Below, in pieces: positions 1-10,558 of a stretch of DNA of 64,000 nt. Origin of the DNA: Zygnema cylindricum (taxonomy: Eukaryota; Streptophyta; Zygnematophyceae; Zygnematales; Zygnemataceae). A program made the position numbers and the translations under genes. The stretch lies in the NCBI GenBank assembly GCA_037447655.1, contig JBBHKE010002627.1:1-64000 (forward strand), in the 5' to 3' direction. The notes beneath the pieces were generated by a model. The model was given only the letters and a program-made list of their open reading frames with translations. It was not told where the DNA came from and searched no databases. Within the stretch, counting starts at the first letter, position 1, and each line of letters begins with the position of its first letter.

Positions 1-800
1 GGAAGGAAACGTTAAGATGGATTTTGAGAAAGAATAGTATTTTTACAAGGGCTCTATTAGTAGAGTTTTTTTTGGGTAACATGTCTGAAAAATCTCCTAT
101 GGGTATAATATGGGAAAAAGGAAACGGAAGAAAAGCGTACAATACTAGACAATAGAAAACACCCATTAGTCAGTTTTTCTTGCTATTTTTTTTTTTTTTT
201 TAAGTAGAGTGGGGCACAATCTGGCATAAATTGCCGCTAGATGTTTTTTTAACACACTAATTGCTTCTATGTTTAGTGTCAGGAAATTAAATGCATGGTT
301 TTATATCCTTTTTTATATTTTCTTGTACTATGTTTGTTCATGTGATACTGACTAAGGATTAGCAATATTGGTTTTGTAAGATTTTTGTTTTAGTTAATCA
401 TAAGACTTTTTTTTTCCAGAGGAGTAATGCATTCAAAAATATATCTTGTGCCTGAAAAAAAAATTAAATTTTTTTATTTATTTTTTAAGCTGCTTCTAAC
501 AACCCCCGATTTTTATTCTGTCCTGCTTTAAATAAAAATTCACTTTTTTTTTAATGGTGTTTATCATTTTTAATGTTGTTATTGTGTGATTTTGTACAAT
601 TCTTCTTTGGTCTGACTTGGTAAGATATGATGTTGTACCTATTAGTGTAAAGAAATTATTAGTAAAAGGAAATAAATAGTTTTAGTAATTCTATTTTGGG
701 TTCAAGGACAACGCCAACAAATCATTAATGCTAATCTAACATCTAACATTGTTTTGGATATGCATTTTCATAGTGCAGCCGCTATAGCCCGTGTCCAACT
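1..800. other. AT-rich noncoding stretch
   Basis: The stretch is AT-rich with many poly-T runs. I found no open frame with recognisable protein similarity, no RNA gene and no clear terminal repeats. Confidence 0.6.
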
Positions 801-807
801 GTCCACA

Positions 808-988
808 TTCATCGACATTTGAACACGTGGGAACGGGTACACGCCACTTTATCAACGTTTAAATGCATTGGAACAGGCTCGTGCGACTTCTTCGACGTTT
901 GGATTCGCTGACTTCATCGACGTTTAATAATCATGTAGGAAAGGGCTCAACGTTTGACGTTTGGGAACGGATTCGCGCGACTTTCCCG
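808..988. repeat. Degenerate ~40-bp tandem repeat
   Basis: Four to five imperfect units each carry a TCGACGTTT-like box followed by GGGAACGG and CGCGCGACTT-like words. The spacing is uneven, about 26-42 bp. No coding potential is seen. Confidence 0.5.
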
Positions 989-1222
989 TCTTTATTACCG
1001 TGAATCAAATCCTGGTTTGCTTTCTGTGTCAACGCCTCTCACTCTCCAGTGTAGACGCCGTTTTTTAACAGTGACACTTTTCTTGTACTTTTTTACGAAA
1101 TAACGATCAATTGTCGTACGAGCTGACACATTTCCTACGACACACTATTAAAATAGCTCCTAAATTACAATAAATTTGACACTAATCTAAACCTTGTTCG
1201 AATTAGAGTAAAGGAAAGCATC

Positions 1223-1380
1223 TAGGGTGGCTTGAGGGCCGTACCGTCTTGTACATGTCCGTACCATTCTTTTTTCCCAAGGAAAACATCTTTACAAGAA
1301 AATCTCCAAAGTTGTAGGCGTAAAATCTGACCGTTGGATGCCATTATCCTTTTTACCCCAGACGCCACGTCACCAACCCT
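1223..1380 (+). mobile_element. Relic of the palindrome-bearing TIR family
   Basis: The order of words GTCCGTACCATTC, then AATCTCCAAAG, then TGACCGTTGGATG matches the left arm of the elements at 6517 and 10559. The right half and the target duplication are not visible, so this is a decayed fragment. Confidence 0.35.
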
Positions 1381-1618
1381 ACAGTCTGTGGTGACCGTGC
1401 ACAGGGAGGACACTTTGCACAGACTGAATGTGTAAAAATGGGTCGCGTGGAAAAGGAAAAAAATCCTCGATGAGCGCGCGCTTATGTGCGTGCACGTCGC
1501 ATGGGTCATGTGCCTTCCGCCAGGGTGGAGACGAATCAGCCGAAATTATCCTGTCACGCTCCCACTATCAAAGTTTGCCACCGCCTTTTTGTCGTTGCGT
1601 TTGAAATTTTGGATAGTA

Positions 1619-2101
1619 CACTGCGAATCGTAATTAGAGTAAATAACTCTAATTCGGTCGCCCTAAATTTCGACTCTATCACGTTAAATAGAGTAAATGA
1701 TTCTAAAATTTTCATTATCCTATTTAAGGTAAGGTTTAATTAGCGTAAAAAAATATAATATAGGTTCGTTTAAATAGTGTGGAGTACGGACGACGTCCGA
1801 CCGTGCAAAATTGTACATTTATAAGTAAAAAGGTACAAATAATGATTTAATACAGGCCGTTATCATGTAACTGCGTTTTAACAAACCGCGTAGTGCAAAC
1901 GTCATAGTGACGATAAACTGTACGTTTTGTCAGATTCTGTACGAATACCTTATTTACAGTAGAGATATTAGCGTGCCAAATTAGAGTACTTAAATAAATT
2001 AGAGTAGAATTCATTTTTGAAAAAGTTCTCTCACACAAATTAGAGTTCATAACTCTAGTTATTTTTTTCTCTTTTCTTTACTCTAATTACGATTCGCGGT
2101 G
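1619..2101. mobile_element. CACCG-type MITE with TA target, ~483 bp
   Basis: The left end CACTGCGAATCGTAATTAG and the right end (reverse complement CACCGCGAATCGTAATTAG) form terminal inverted repeats. They are followed by the subterminal palindrome AGAGTAAATAACTCT. A TA precedes the left end; the right TA is mutated. An internal stretch around 1765-1840 (AAATAGTGTGGAGTACGG...) recurs inverted in the element at 21066-21680. There is no transposase, so it is non-autonomous. Confidence 0.75.
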
Positions 2102-2112
2102 AACATTATAAT

Positions 2113-2549
2113 TAGTGTTGTGTATCGGTAAGGATTTGCCAATAACCGATATGGGCCTTTTTTCAGGTAGCCGATAATCGATATATCGGTACGGAAATAT
2201 ATGTACGGACCGTACAGATAAAAGTACGTCCAATCATACACGTAAATCGTAAACAAAAATAAACGTACTGAGGTGCCTACCAATCAGATCATTTGTACAG
2301 GCCGAAAGTACAGTAGCCGGCATAAGATATGTACGACTTTAGTACGGCTCCAGATTAAAAGATGTACCTTTCACATCCGACGTTATGGCTTGTCCCTTTC
2401 TTCCTTGGGATCCACTGGAAACCTGCCACGTGTACTACGGACAGAAAGCACAGAAAGTACAAATATATCGGTAGCTCTGACCGCTCGATAACCGATAACT
2501 ATCGGTATCGGTGTTATCGCGATAACTTTTTTACCGATACACAACACTA
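2113..2549. mobile_element. hAT-type MITE with perfect 8-bp target duplication
   Basis: Terminal inverted repeats of 19 bp, TAGTGTTGTGTATCGGTAA, are identical at both ends and fit the hAT end consensus YARNG. Each end is flanked by ATTATAAT (2105-2112 and 2550-2557), an 8-bp target duplication as expected for hAT. ATTATAAT is its own reverse complement, so a longer inverted repeat is formally possible. The interior is rich in CGATA/TATCG words and has no credible open frame. The 437-bp element lies directly beside the MITE ending at 2101. Confidence 0.8.
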
Positions 2550-2564
2550 ATTATAATGCCCTCT

Positions 2565-2680
2565 GTACAAGTCATTAATTACCTCCGGTAGTACAGATAT
2601 TACCTCCTGTGGTACAGATATTACCTACCTCCGGTGATACAGATATTACCTCCGCTTGTACAGATATTGGTTCAGACTTT
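2565..2680. repeat. ~25-bp minisatellite
   Basis: Four or five copies of a GTACAGATATTACCTCCGGT-like unit lie in tandem. An inverted, shorter version of the same words lies at about 3583-3672, on the far side of the element fragment between them. Confidence 0.7.
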
Positions 2681-2853
2681 GCATTCGAAGATTCTTTCAA
2701 GATTTTTATCATTGAATATTAACCTACGTGTTGCCAACCAGAATGAGCCACGCAAATGTAAAGTAGTTCACTGACGCGACCTAAATGTAAGGCACGCCCT
2801 CCCGCAAAGGTATCCGTACAATTACTGGAACGTTTAATGGAAGTCTGCCCTTA

Positions 2854-3448
2854 GGGTGAACCTCCATCAAGCGAAAAGTGAGGTTCATTACTGGAAAAAG
2901 TGCATTTTCGTACGAACCAGCGCATTATTGTACATGGCCGTACTGTTTTCTTTTAAATTAAAACGTGATTAATGTAGATTCGTCAAGATTCTCCAAGCTT
3001 TTGGGCGACAACGTCGACCGTCCGATTATGTGTTTTCGAAGCAAGCACGCGTGGAAAGGTAACGTACGAGCCACGCGTCGTCGGACATAGGCCACGCGCC
3101 TTCGGACATAGGCCACGCGCCTTCGGACATTTGTCACGCGCCTTCGGACAGGCGGGAATCAAATCCAGCGAGCACCACCGTTGAAGAATGTGCCGTGACG
3201 CCTCCTCCACCATCCGTTGACATCCGGAATTTGTGGCGCCACGATGAAACACGAACGACAAAACAGCGACAAAAAAGATAGACATTCACGTAACTTAACT
3301 TTGCGACTGTATGTACGGCATATTGTGCTTTTGTAATCTTTGACCATGCTCGCCGTAAGAAAAGGAACCTACGTGCATTCAATCAAAATAAAGCACGTGC
3401 GCGATAGATTACTTGCTGACACGACCTGATGGAGAAGTGAACGAAATA
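2854..3448 (+). mobile_element. Palindrome-family TIR element, tandem-repeat variant
   Basis: It starts after a TTA at 2851-2853 with GGGTGAACCTCCATCA and AAAAGTGAGG. It then carries the family words GACGTCGACCGTCCGAT-like at 3005-3030 and TTTTCGAAGCAAG. Where other members have a hairpin, this copy has about four tandem ~21-bp units (CTTCGGACATAGGCCACGCG) at 3065-3150. The interior resembles the copy at 41950-42675. The right end is not clear because another element begins at 3452. Confidence 0.55.
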
Positions 3449-3451
3449 TTA

Positions 3452-4189
3452 GGGTGACGTTCCATTAGGTGGTCCCAGTAAATGTACGGACAAGTCTACT
3501 GGCAGCGTTTACTGGAAGTCCGCTCCATTGTGTCGGCCTAGTAACGTATATTACTCAATTATGATTGGCGCCATGTAGGTTAGAGTCCAGATTCTAAAAA
3601 TCTTGAAAAAAATCTACAAACGGAATATCTGTACGAAGTTTCTGTACCACCGGAGGTAATTAATGATTCGTACATAAAGTTTTTGGCTAGATTTTGATTT
3701 TGAAAATGGAAATCAAAATTTTTAAACGGAATGGCAAAAAGACGCGACAAACCTTTGAAGGTCGCGGCAAACTTTGAATGTCGGTGGATGTCAGACGGAG
3801 CGTGCGAGGATATTTTCACCTGACCTGCATTCAACGTGGCAGGAGGCACATGGCATGTACGACGTGGAGGCCTGTGATCGCTTGTACAACGTAGATATTT
3901 TTTTATTTTTCACGTGTACCAATGGCAATCATCTAGTGGGCCCCAACTCTCCTCGTCGAGGAGAGTTGGGGCTCACTAGATGATGTGCTCGATTGCTTCA
4001 CGGATCTCAAAATGTGAAACATCCAACGGTCAGGAATTACGCCTACATCATTGGAGCTTCCCGACAGCTTTCCAGTAATGATGTTTCGTCTGACAAAGAA
4101 ACAAAAATGGTACGACCTTGTACGGCACAGTACGAAAATGTACGGCGTCCAGTAACGAACCCCACTTTTCGTCTAATGGAACGTCACCC
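3452..4189. mobile_element. Palindrome-bearing TIR element, TTA target, 738 bp
   Basis: Both ends carry GGGTGACGTTCCATTAG (17 bp, inverted) and both flanks are TTA (3449-3451 and 4190-4192). This is the signature of a PIF/Harbinger-like 3-bp (TWA) target duplication. A hairpin of about 57 bp at 3928-3984 (arms CATCTAGTGGGCCCCAACTC..., one mismatch) sits at the point where related copies carry other hairpins. There is no transposase. The superfamily is inferred from the target duplication only. Confidence 0.75.
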
Positions 4190-4270
4190 TTACCGCCGTA
4201 CGATTACTGTCGGCGCCTGGGGAGAAGAGGCATTAAAGTGTCGAAATTTAAGGGGCGTCGAACAGTGTTA

Positions 4271-4890
4271 GGGAAAAGTGAGGGTGTTTGCAGAAACCCG
4301 TACCCTTTCGTACCATGCCGTACTGTTATTTTGTTTCTTTGGCAAAACAGCATTACAGCAAACAGAAAGTCCGACCAAGATTCTCCAGAGGTCCGGGAGC
4401 TATCATTGACCGTTGGATTCTTATTGGGTATTCTTCCGCGAAGGAATCGCTCTCTCCGGTTATGTATTTCCTATTTAGGTACCCACCTCGGGGAGGTGGC
4501 TGGTCAAATATAGAGCGTGTAGATTCATTACACGTGCAAGATAAAAACACGTGTCGGATGGACCACCACCGGAGATTTCACACGTCACTCAGGGCATGTG
4601 CCACCAGAATCCAAACGAATTTCTTTGCCGAAATATATTCTTTCGTAACTCTCTTTCTTCTGCCGTCCTTCCAGCTTCTTCGTGGTTTCCTTCTTGGTAC
4701 AATGTTTTGGTACGCAAGTACATGGTACGGAAATGTAGGTTTTAGTTATTTTAATACCACTCAAAGCATAACCTATACGACAGCCTGTTTTCAGACACCA
4801 ACCCCGATGGCTCTTTAATCCAGGATACTACAAGTACAGTAAGTAATGTTATGTTGTCCGTACTATTACAGAAACCTCCCGATGGTTTAT
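4271..4890 (+). mobile_element. Palindrome-family element without clear ends
   Basis: It begins after TTA at 4268-4270. It shows AAAAGTGAGGGTG, GTACCATGCCGTACTG, ATTCTCCAGAGGTCCGGGAG, GACCGTTGGATTC and TTCCGCGAAG in the family order. A short hairpin CCACCTC-GGG-GAGGTGG lies at 4483-4499. The terminal inverted repeat is lost, so the end coordinate is approximate. Confidence 0.5.
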
Positions 4891-5905
4891 TACCTATTAC
4901 GGCTTTATTAACATTTTTTTTTCGATTGTCGGTGGACTGTCCGCAGCCACTAACCACCACAAAGCGTAAGGGCCACAAATTGGAGGATCGGCCAAAATTG
5001 GTGTCAGTCGAAATTGATGGACCGTCTTATCTTGTGCATTTAGCTACAGCTGTCATTCCTCGAATTTGTAGGCAAGTTCACTACTAATCTGTCCTGGATG
5101 TTCGCTTTGGCGCGCCTCCCAGCAAATCTTACCGAATCTTGGATCTGTCCGAACTCCGAAGTCCGAACCGCTGAAACCATTCCACTGTACTTTCGTTGAA
5201 TCCGGCAAACATATTCCGTTTTTTCCGTTTTCCCATCCGAAAAGGTCCCTTTGTCGGCACTCGTCGGCTACATTATGTCGTCAGTGCGCGGCTTCAATTG
5301 TCCGTACAGCTAAAGCCGAAAACTGGACTCGCGACCGGCAGCTGTTTGGCGCGCAATGAAAGGCTGCTTACAATTTGAAACCCTAATTGCCATCCGTTGG
5401 CCGTACAGAGTAACTCCGAAGACGCGTTTGTTAGCTGCAATGATTTGTACGACATATGGCAACTGCCTCCAATCTTACCGTCCGTACTAGCTTTTTGAGC
5501 AGACCAATTTCGGCAATTCAACTGTACAAACAACGATTCCTGTTGTTACACGCGTCCTCTCAACATTCAACTGCTTTCCCCAAAATTGCCGTATGAATTC
5601 TCGTCCTCGAGCTAATCTGACGTCATACAAAATATGCTTTGGTCAAAACCTAGAAGGAATATGGACGGCTGAGATCGGCTGTATCGCTTGTAGACAAATG
5701 CAGTTTTACAGAATGCCTGCAAGAAGGCCTTAAAGGACCGGACGTCATTAATGCATCTGACACATTTTTTTGCATTCCGTACATGTAATTTAGTTTCTCA
5801 AACATAGCACTTCCGTACACTGCAATTTTGTCGAATACATAACCGTTAGGGGAAAACTTTATAAGCGGGGTTGAATCTGCTTTTATCAACGGTAAATGCT
5901 TACAG
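4891..5905. other. No gene seen
   Basis: Open frames here are short and resemble nothing I know. The composition is mixed, with many GTAC words typical of the surrounding repeats. It may hold unrecognised element fragments. Confidence 0.5.
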
Positions 5906-5907
5906 TA

Positions 5908-6502
5908 CACCGCCAATCGCTATTAGAGTGTATAACGCTAATTCGGTGCCCTTTTTTCAAAAAAAAAAACCTGAAATACAATCCATAACTCAATTTTTTC
6001 CATTATTCTTATTAGGGTTTTTTTTCAATTAGCGTTAAAAATGGAAGTACACTGCGATGGAAATAGTGTGACGTACTGCATTATATTTAGGGTTTTTTTT
6101 AACTTTTCGTAGATTTCGTATACTTTTGACAGGATATCTCCGTACGAAACGGTACATTTTGAATTACAAAGGCATAAAAAGACACTTAACATTATTGCGC
6201 AAACATGTGAATGTGCACTAGAAGAAAGAGATGTAACTCGTCGACAAAAAGCACGTTCTCATATGTTCGTCCATCGACCGTGTGAACAACGCGACGGCAT
6301 ATTAACTGTCAGAATTTGTACGGATACACATATTACTGAAGACATTTTAAGGGCGGGTATTTGTTATTCAGGACAACCCAAATTACAGTTAGGGATTAAT
6401 TAGTATATATATATATATATATTTTTTAAACCCCGATTAGTGTTTATAACACTATTTTTTTTTACGCTATTTATTCCTTCACTCTAATAGCGATTGACGG
6501 TT
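5908..6502. mobile_element. CACCG-type MITE, 595 bp
   Basis: The left end CACCGCCAATCGCTATTAGAG and the right end ...CTCTAATAGCGATTGACGGTT form the inverted repeats. TA flanks lie at 5906-5907 and 6503-6504. The last base is T instead of the usual G. The interior is homologous to 10173-10558 and, inverted, to 32641-33190. It contains a short frame ending ...GQPKLQLGIN-stop that is also readable in the 32641 copy; the changes between copies do not look selectively synonymous. Confidence 0.75.
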
Positions 6503-6516
6503 TAATATCCTTACGA

Positions 6517-7240
6517 GGGTGGCGTTCCATCAGACGAAAAGTGAGGTTCTTTACAGAAATCGGGGCCTCTCCGTACCACTCCGTACCTGCTATTTTATTT
6601 TTATACGCGAACAACATTACAGAGAATCTTGCCAATATTCTCCAAAGGTCTGGGAGGAATATATGACCGTTGGATATTCTTTCGCGAAGCATTCGCTTCC
6701 AAAGTTTCTGTAAATGGTGAGGTACATCACCATTTACAGAAAAAATTGAGCCGCGACACGCTGGATAATGAATGTACGTGTCAGGACGGCAACCAACGGA
6801 AATCGAAAAATATCGCACATGATATATGCATTCAGAAATTCGACGGAAATCACGAAAGTGATCTCGTAACGAGCTTTCGTTGCGTTATTTTTGATACCGG
6901 CCATTCTTCACACTATTTGTGGAAGTGCTCATTCGTCACGCGAAAAAACAGAAACCCTACAAATAATGAGCTGGCGTCTGACAAGCATTTGCAAAGAGTA
7001 CAAAATTTGTGTGGTACGATACCCTGGTCCACACGTACATGGTATGCAAATGACGATTTCGAGTTGAAGTTGGTCGGTGTAAAAGATATTTGACGATTTT
7101 CAAATTCGATCTTAGCTTACGCGGAACCACTCTTATTTGTACACGTGGATTACAGACTGCGCGATAGTACACTGATCAAAATGTAACATTCTGTAATGTT
7201 GGCCGTACGTTTACAGAAATTTCCTGATGGAACGCCACCC
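6517..7240. mobile_element. Palindrome-bearing TIR element, 724 bp
   Basis: The ends GGGTGGCGTTCCATCAG and inverted ...CTGATGGAACGCCACCC match. The flanking triplets are CGA and TGA, probably a mutated target duplication. A perfect hairpin at 6705-6742 has two 16-bp arms (TTTCTGTAAATGGTGA) around a 6-bp loop. It follows the family words GACCGTTGGAT and TTCGCGAAGCATTCG. There is no transposase. Confidence 0.7.
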
Positions 7241-7558
7241 TGATGTGACAAACGTCTTGGCAAAGTGACTCGTAGCTTCCGTACGTATGTACACACGTGC
7301 GCATTTGGAAATTCGTATCTTCTATCTTGTTTAGCATTGTGCCACGTGTTTAAATGTAGATCGCAATTGTAATGCGTGCCACAAAAGTTTCACGCCTTCA
7401 GGGGACTAATTTTTTGCCTACCAATTTTGTTGCTGGTGACAAACAAAAAAAAGCGGCGGCAACCTTATTGATCGTCATACATCCGTACAATAAAGTACAG
7501 CGCTGTACTCTACTGTAGCTCCCGGTTCGTAGGGTACAGTATTGTACCGTACGCTACT
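7241..7558. repeat. Duplicated flank, copy 1
   Basis: This ~318-bp stretch is nearly identical to 11626-11943. The similarity continues leftward into the right end of the palindrome-family elements (from about 7130 and 11515). The match stops at ACGCTACT (7551-7558), where the hAT relic begins; in the other copy the sequence continues into unrelated DNA. It is therefore a local segmental duplication interrupted by an hAT insertion. Confidence 0.8.
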
Positions 7559-8840
7559 GCAAAAAAGGTAAATTTTCAATTATGTATGTTTAAAAAAAAA
7601 ACATAGTTTTCACATAGAAAATCAATTGACAAAAAACACATTGTGATGAGCAAAAAAAACAAAAAATATTTTGTAGTATCAAATATAGAAATAAACAAAT
7701 AACAACCTCGTTCTATTTTCTACTCTATTTTACAATTTCTCAACCTCAAACTTAAAACTACACAAAAATCTATAAATCTAAATTTGGTATACAAACAACG
7801 CTTTGGTAATTTGATAAAAATAAGCACTCCGGTTTAAAAAATAAAATAAAATAACACTAGAAAAATTGTGAAATACAACAAAAATTTCGAAGGAAAAAAA
7901 AAACATGATTACTAATACTAAAAAAATAACAATAATTAGAAAACAAAACAAAATCAAAAACTATGCATTTAAAAGATCTCGGTTGGATCTAACACACAAA
8001 AGATCACTAACAATTAAAGCAACTAGTGAGCTCCTCTTCATTGTTATCGTGTTCCCGGCATCCGAAAAATTGCATTCAGACATGGAGCTAGAAGCCGGAA
8101 TAGCTAGAATAGATATAGCAACACCGGCTAGAATAGAAACAATAAAATGAGCAGTTGCTGACATGAATGAGGCTCTTTTTATTGTCTCGGTCCAGAGATC
8201 GGTCGTGAATGCGACAAAAATATTGTTATCAATATTTTCTCTAAGTTTTGGGATGATCAAACTACGAATATCTTTCGCAGAAGATATAATGTAGTTTTTT
8301 AAGCTATTGACGGACGGGAGTAGTTGGTCCATGTCAACACTTTTGTTGGACGAAAGAACAACATCAAGCAATCCTTGACAAAATGCTTGAAAACCTGGGG
8401 AAAAATACAATAAAAACAATAAGAAAAAACCAAACAATTATCAACCATGATTAATAAAGAAGGTTTCCGCCGAAACATTTTGTTTTTAATGGATAAACAA
8501 ATAAAAAACAACATCATGACAAACCGAATAATAATAAAAAAATAAAAGTAAGTGTGTGAATATAAATTATTTATAAAGAAATAGTGATGAAGCTCAAATA
8601 TATAAATTTATTAACAAAACAAGTTATAATGACATATATACTAAAGCCATCTTAAATAGAATTTAAAATAAATCATATCTGAACCGTCGACTATCGAAAA
8701 TGGTCGAAGGCCCTCCCAACACATCAACGCCACCATTTTCACAAAAAAAAATTCGGTCACTCGTTTTCGCCTCCGTTTTTGAAAGAAACTTACAAAGAAG
8801 TCTTCTTGAATTATCCGTGTCAACCAAATCTAAACATGCG
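7559..8840 (-). mobile_element. hAT transposase relic with internal deletion
   Basis: On the minus strand the order is: a segment with LRPFSIVDGSDMIYF (about 8650-8770), typical of the hAT N-terminal region; then QLLPSVNSLKNY... FTTDLWTETIKRASFMSATAHF (about 8165-8400), the start of the RNase-H-like fold; then, fused directly, the C-terminal dimerisation motif (SSSMSECNFSDAGNTIT, about 7961-8150). The central catalytic part present in the 18.9-20.5 kb copy is missing, as in Ds-like deletion derivatives. The last ~400 bp (7559-7960) match the noncoding 3' tail of that copy (20119-20523). The 5' end was not found. Confidence 0.75.
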
Positions 8841-9219
8841 TGAGTGTTGGTTGTTCAAGTATCGTTTGCTGACTTGTATTGATAAACTATGAAACATGTA
8901 TTACAAGCCACAAAACTTGCCCCCTTTACCATGTATTGTTTGATGTTTTAACTTCATAGACATGTTCAATTTTTTTCCAACAATTTGAAGTGGCCTTGCT
9001 TTCTTTCACTAGGTAATACTGAGCAATTTCACCATTTTTTTTATTTTGGAAGTTCGTTTTGGATTGTAGTTTTAAAGGAAGCGAGGATTTTTTTCTCCAT
9101 TTCAGTGTATGACTAAGTTTTGTTAGAATTGTGGTCGAGTTTCTCTAACTTAAATAGCAATTCAATTTATCGATTTATTGTTTGAAACATGTGAGTAAGC
9201 CAATAATTAGGATTTATGG
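8841..9219. other. No gene seen
   Basis: AT-rich sequence without convincing frames. It may include the lost 5' end of the hAT relic, but no matching terminal repeat was found. Confidence 0.4.
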
Positions 9220-10090
9220 GATCTCAGGAAGGGAATGGACCGACGGCATCGTCTTCTTAGGTCAATGGTGGTCGTTAGAAGGATTTTTTGGTAGGTTCTT
9301 TGAGAAGATATATTGCGATAGTTTTTTTGAAAGGTTTTTTTCTTGTTTTGAACGTTCTTGATTTTGCACGTGACACTGTCACATGTAGAAAATGTACAAC
9401 GTTCTGGTTTTCTTTCAGAGTTGTAAAAATCCATCTTTGTAAAAGGCCTGCGAGGTTGTTAAGAGGTTTTATAATTATGGGAGGTTTTTTGTGTAAGGGA
9501 GATATGGGAAGTTTTCGCAGGATCGTCATCACAAAACAAAGTCTAATCAAAGTTGGTCACAAAATCTTTGGTTTTTGAGTTACGATTGTTGCTCGCTGGG
9601 GTTGAGTTGTGCATATGTGTACAAACAATGTGACGAAAGCCAAAGGTACAAGCGTTTTTTATGTTTATGTGCAAAATACAGAGATTTATTATGGTAATTC
9701 TAAAATCGCTGTAAACAATCGTCAACTTTGACTTTTATTCAAAAGTACACCGTGAATCGCTATTAGCGTTCATAACGCTATTTCGGCGCCCCCAAGTTTT
9801 GACAAAAATTCTCAAATAGAGTTATTAATTATATTTTGGAAATCCCCAAAATTCCCAATTAGAGTCAATGATTTCTTTGAAAATCCACAAATTCACAATT
9901 AGCGTTAATAACGCTAATTGTTTTTTAACCCTAGTTTTTTCACAACGCTAATAGCGATTAACGGTGTAATTTCAATTAAAATTGTTTGTCTTCATGCTCA
10001 ATGACACACATACGGCGTAAACTAAATACAAGGAAACCTGAACGTGCGCATTAGAATACGAAAACGACAAATCATACCGTAACCACACGC
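9220..10090 (+). repeat. Duplicate of the UBP22 gene 3' end and flank
   Basis: It begins GATCTCAGGAAGGGAATGG and includes the last ~13 codons and stop of the UBP22-like gene (compare 29843-29883), followed by its 3' flank. Compared with 29843-31215 it lacks about 340 bp (30105-30440) and about 390 bp (30625-31015). It contains a MITE at 9748-9966 that the other copy lacks. It has no upstream exons and so cannot encode the enzyme. Confidence 0.85.
9748..9966. mobile_element. CACCG-type MITE, 219 bp, with empty-site proof
   Basis: The ends CACCGTGAATCGCTATTAGCG and inverted CACCGTTAATCGCTATTAGCG differ at one position. TA lies on both sides (9746-9747 and 9967-9968). The duplicated locus at 31082-31083 reads AAAAGTAATTTCC with a single TA and no insert, so the target duplication is the dinucleotide TA. 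That fits the IS630-Tc1-mariner superfamily. Palindromic AGCGTTAATAACGCT words lie near both ends. Confidence 0.9.
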
Positions 10091-10172
10091 GTGACCCTCA
10101 TAACTAACGGATGCATCAAGATACACTTATGTACGTACTCAAAGTACAGTAACAGTGTCTAAAAGTACAGTA

Positions 10173-10558
10173 CACCGCCAATCGCTATTAGAGTAGATAA
10201 CGCTAATTGAGTGCCCCCCCTTTTTTTTTTTTTCCGAAATACAATCAATAATTCTACTTTTTCCTTTACGCCTTTTAGGGTTCTTTTTTTGATTAGCGTT
10301 AATAACGGAAGTACACCGCGATGTTTCTAGTGTGATGTACGGACAGGCTTTGTCCGTACCAAAATGTACTTTTTGAAGTAAAAATGTACAAAAAGTCATT
10401 TAATGTAATTTCGCACCCGTGTGAATGTGCACTGGAAAAAGAGACGCAAACTCGAATGTTCAGATTTTGGCGTACGAATTGTCAGATTTTGTAAGACTAC
10501 ATATATTGATGTAGACATCAATACGGCGGGCATTTATTATTCGAAAAAACCCAAATTA
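10173..10558 (+). mobile_element. CACCG-type MITE cut by a TTA-targeting element
   Basis: The left end CACCGCCAATCGCTATTAGAG follows TA at 10171-10172. The preinsertion site survives at about 33265 (AAAAGTACAGTAGAGTAC). The element is homologous to 5908-6502 but stops at CCAAATTA, exactly where a palindrome-bearing element (10559) has inserted at TTA. The right part is absent. Confidence 0.7.
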
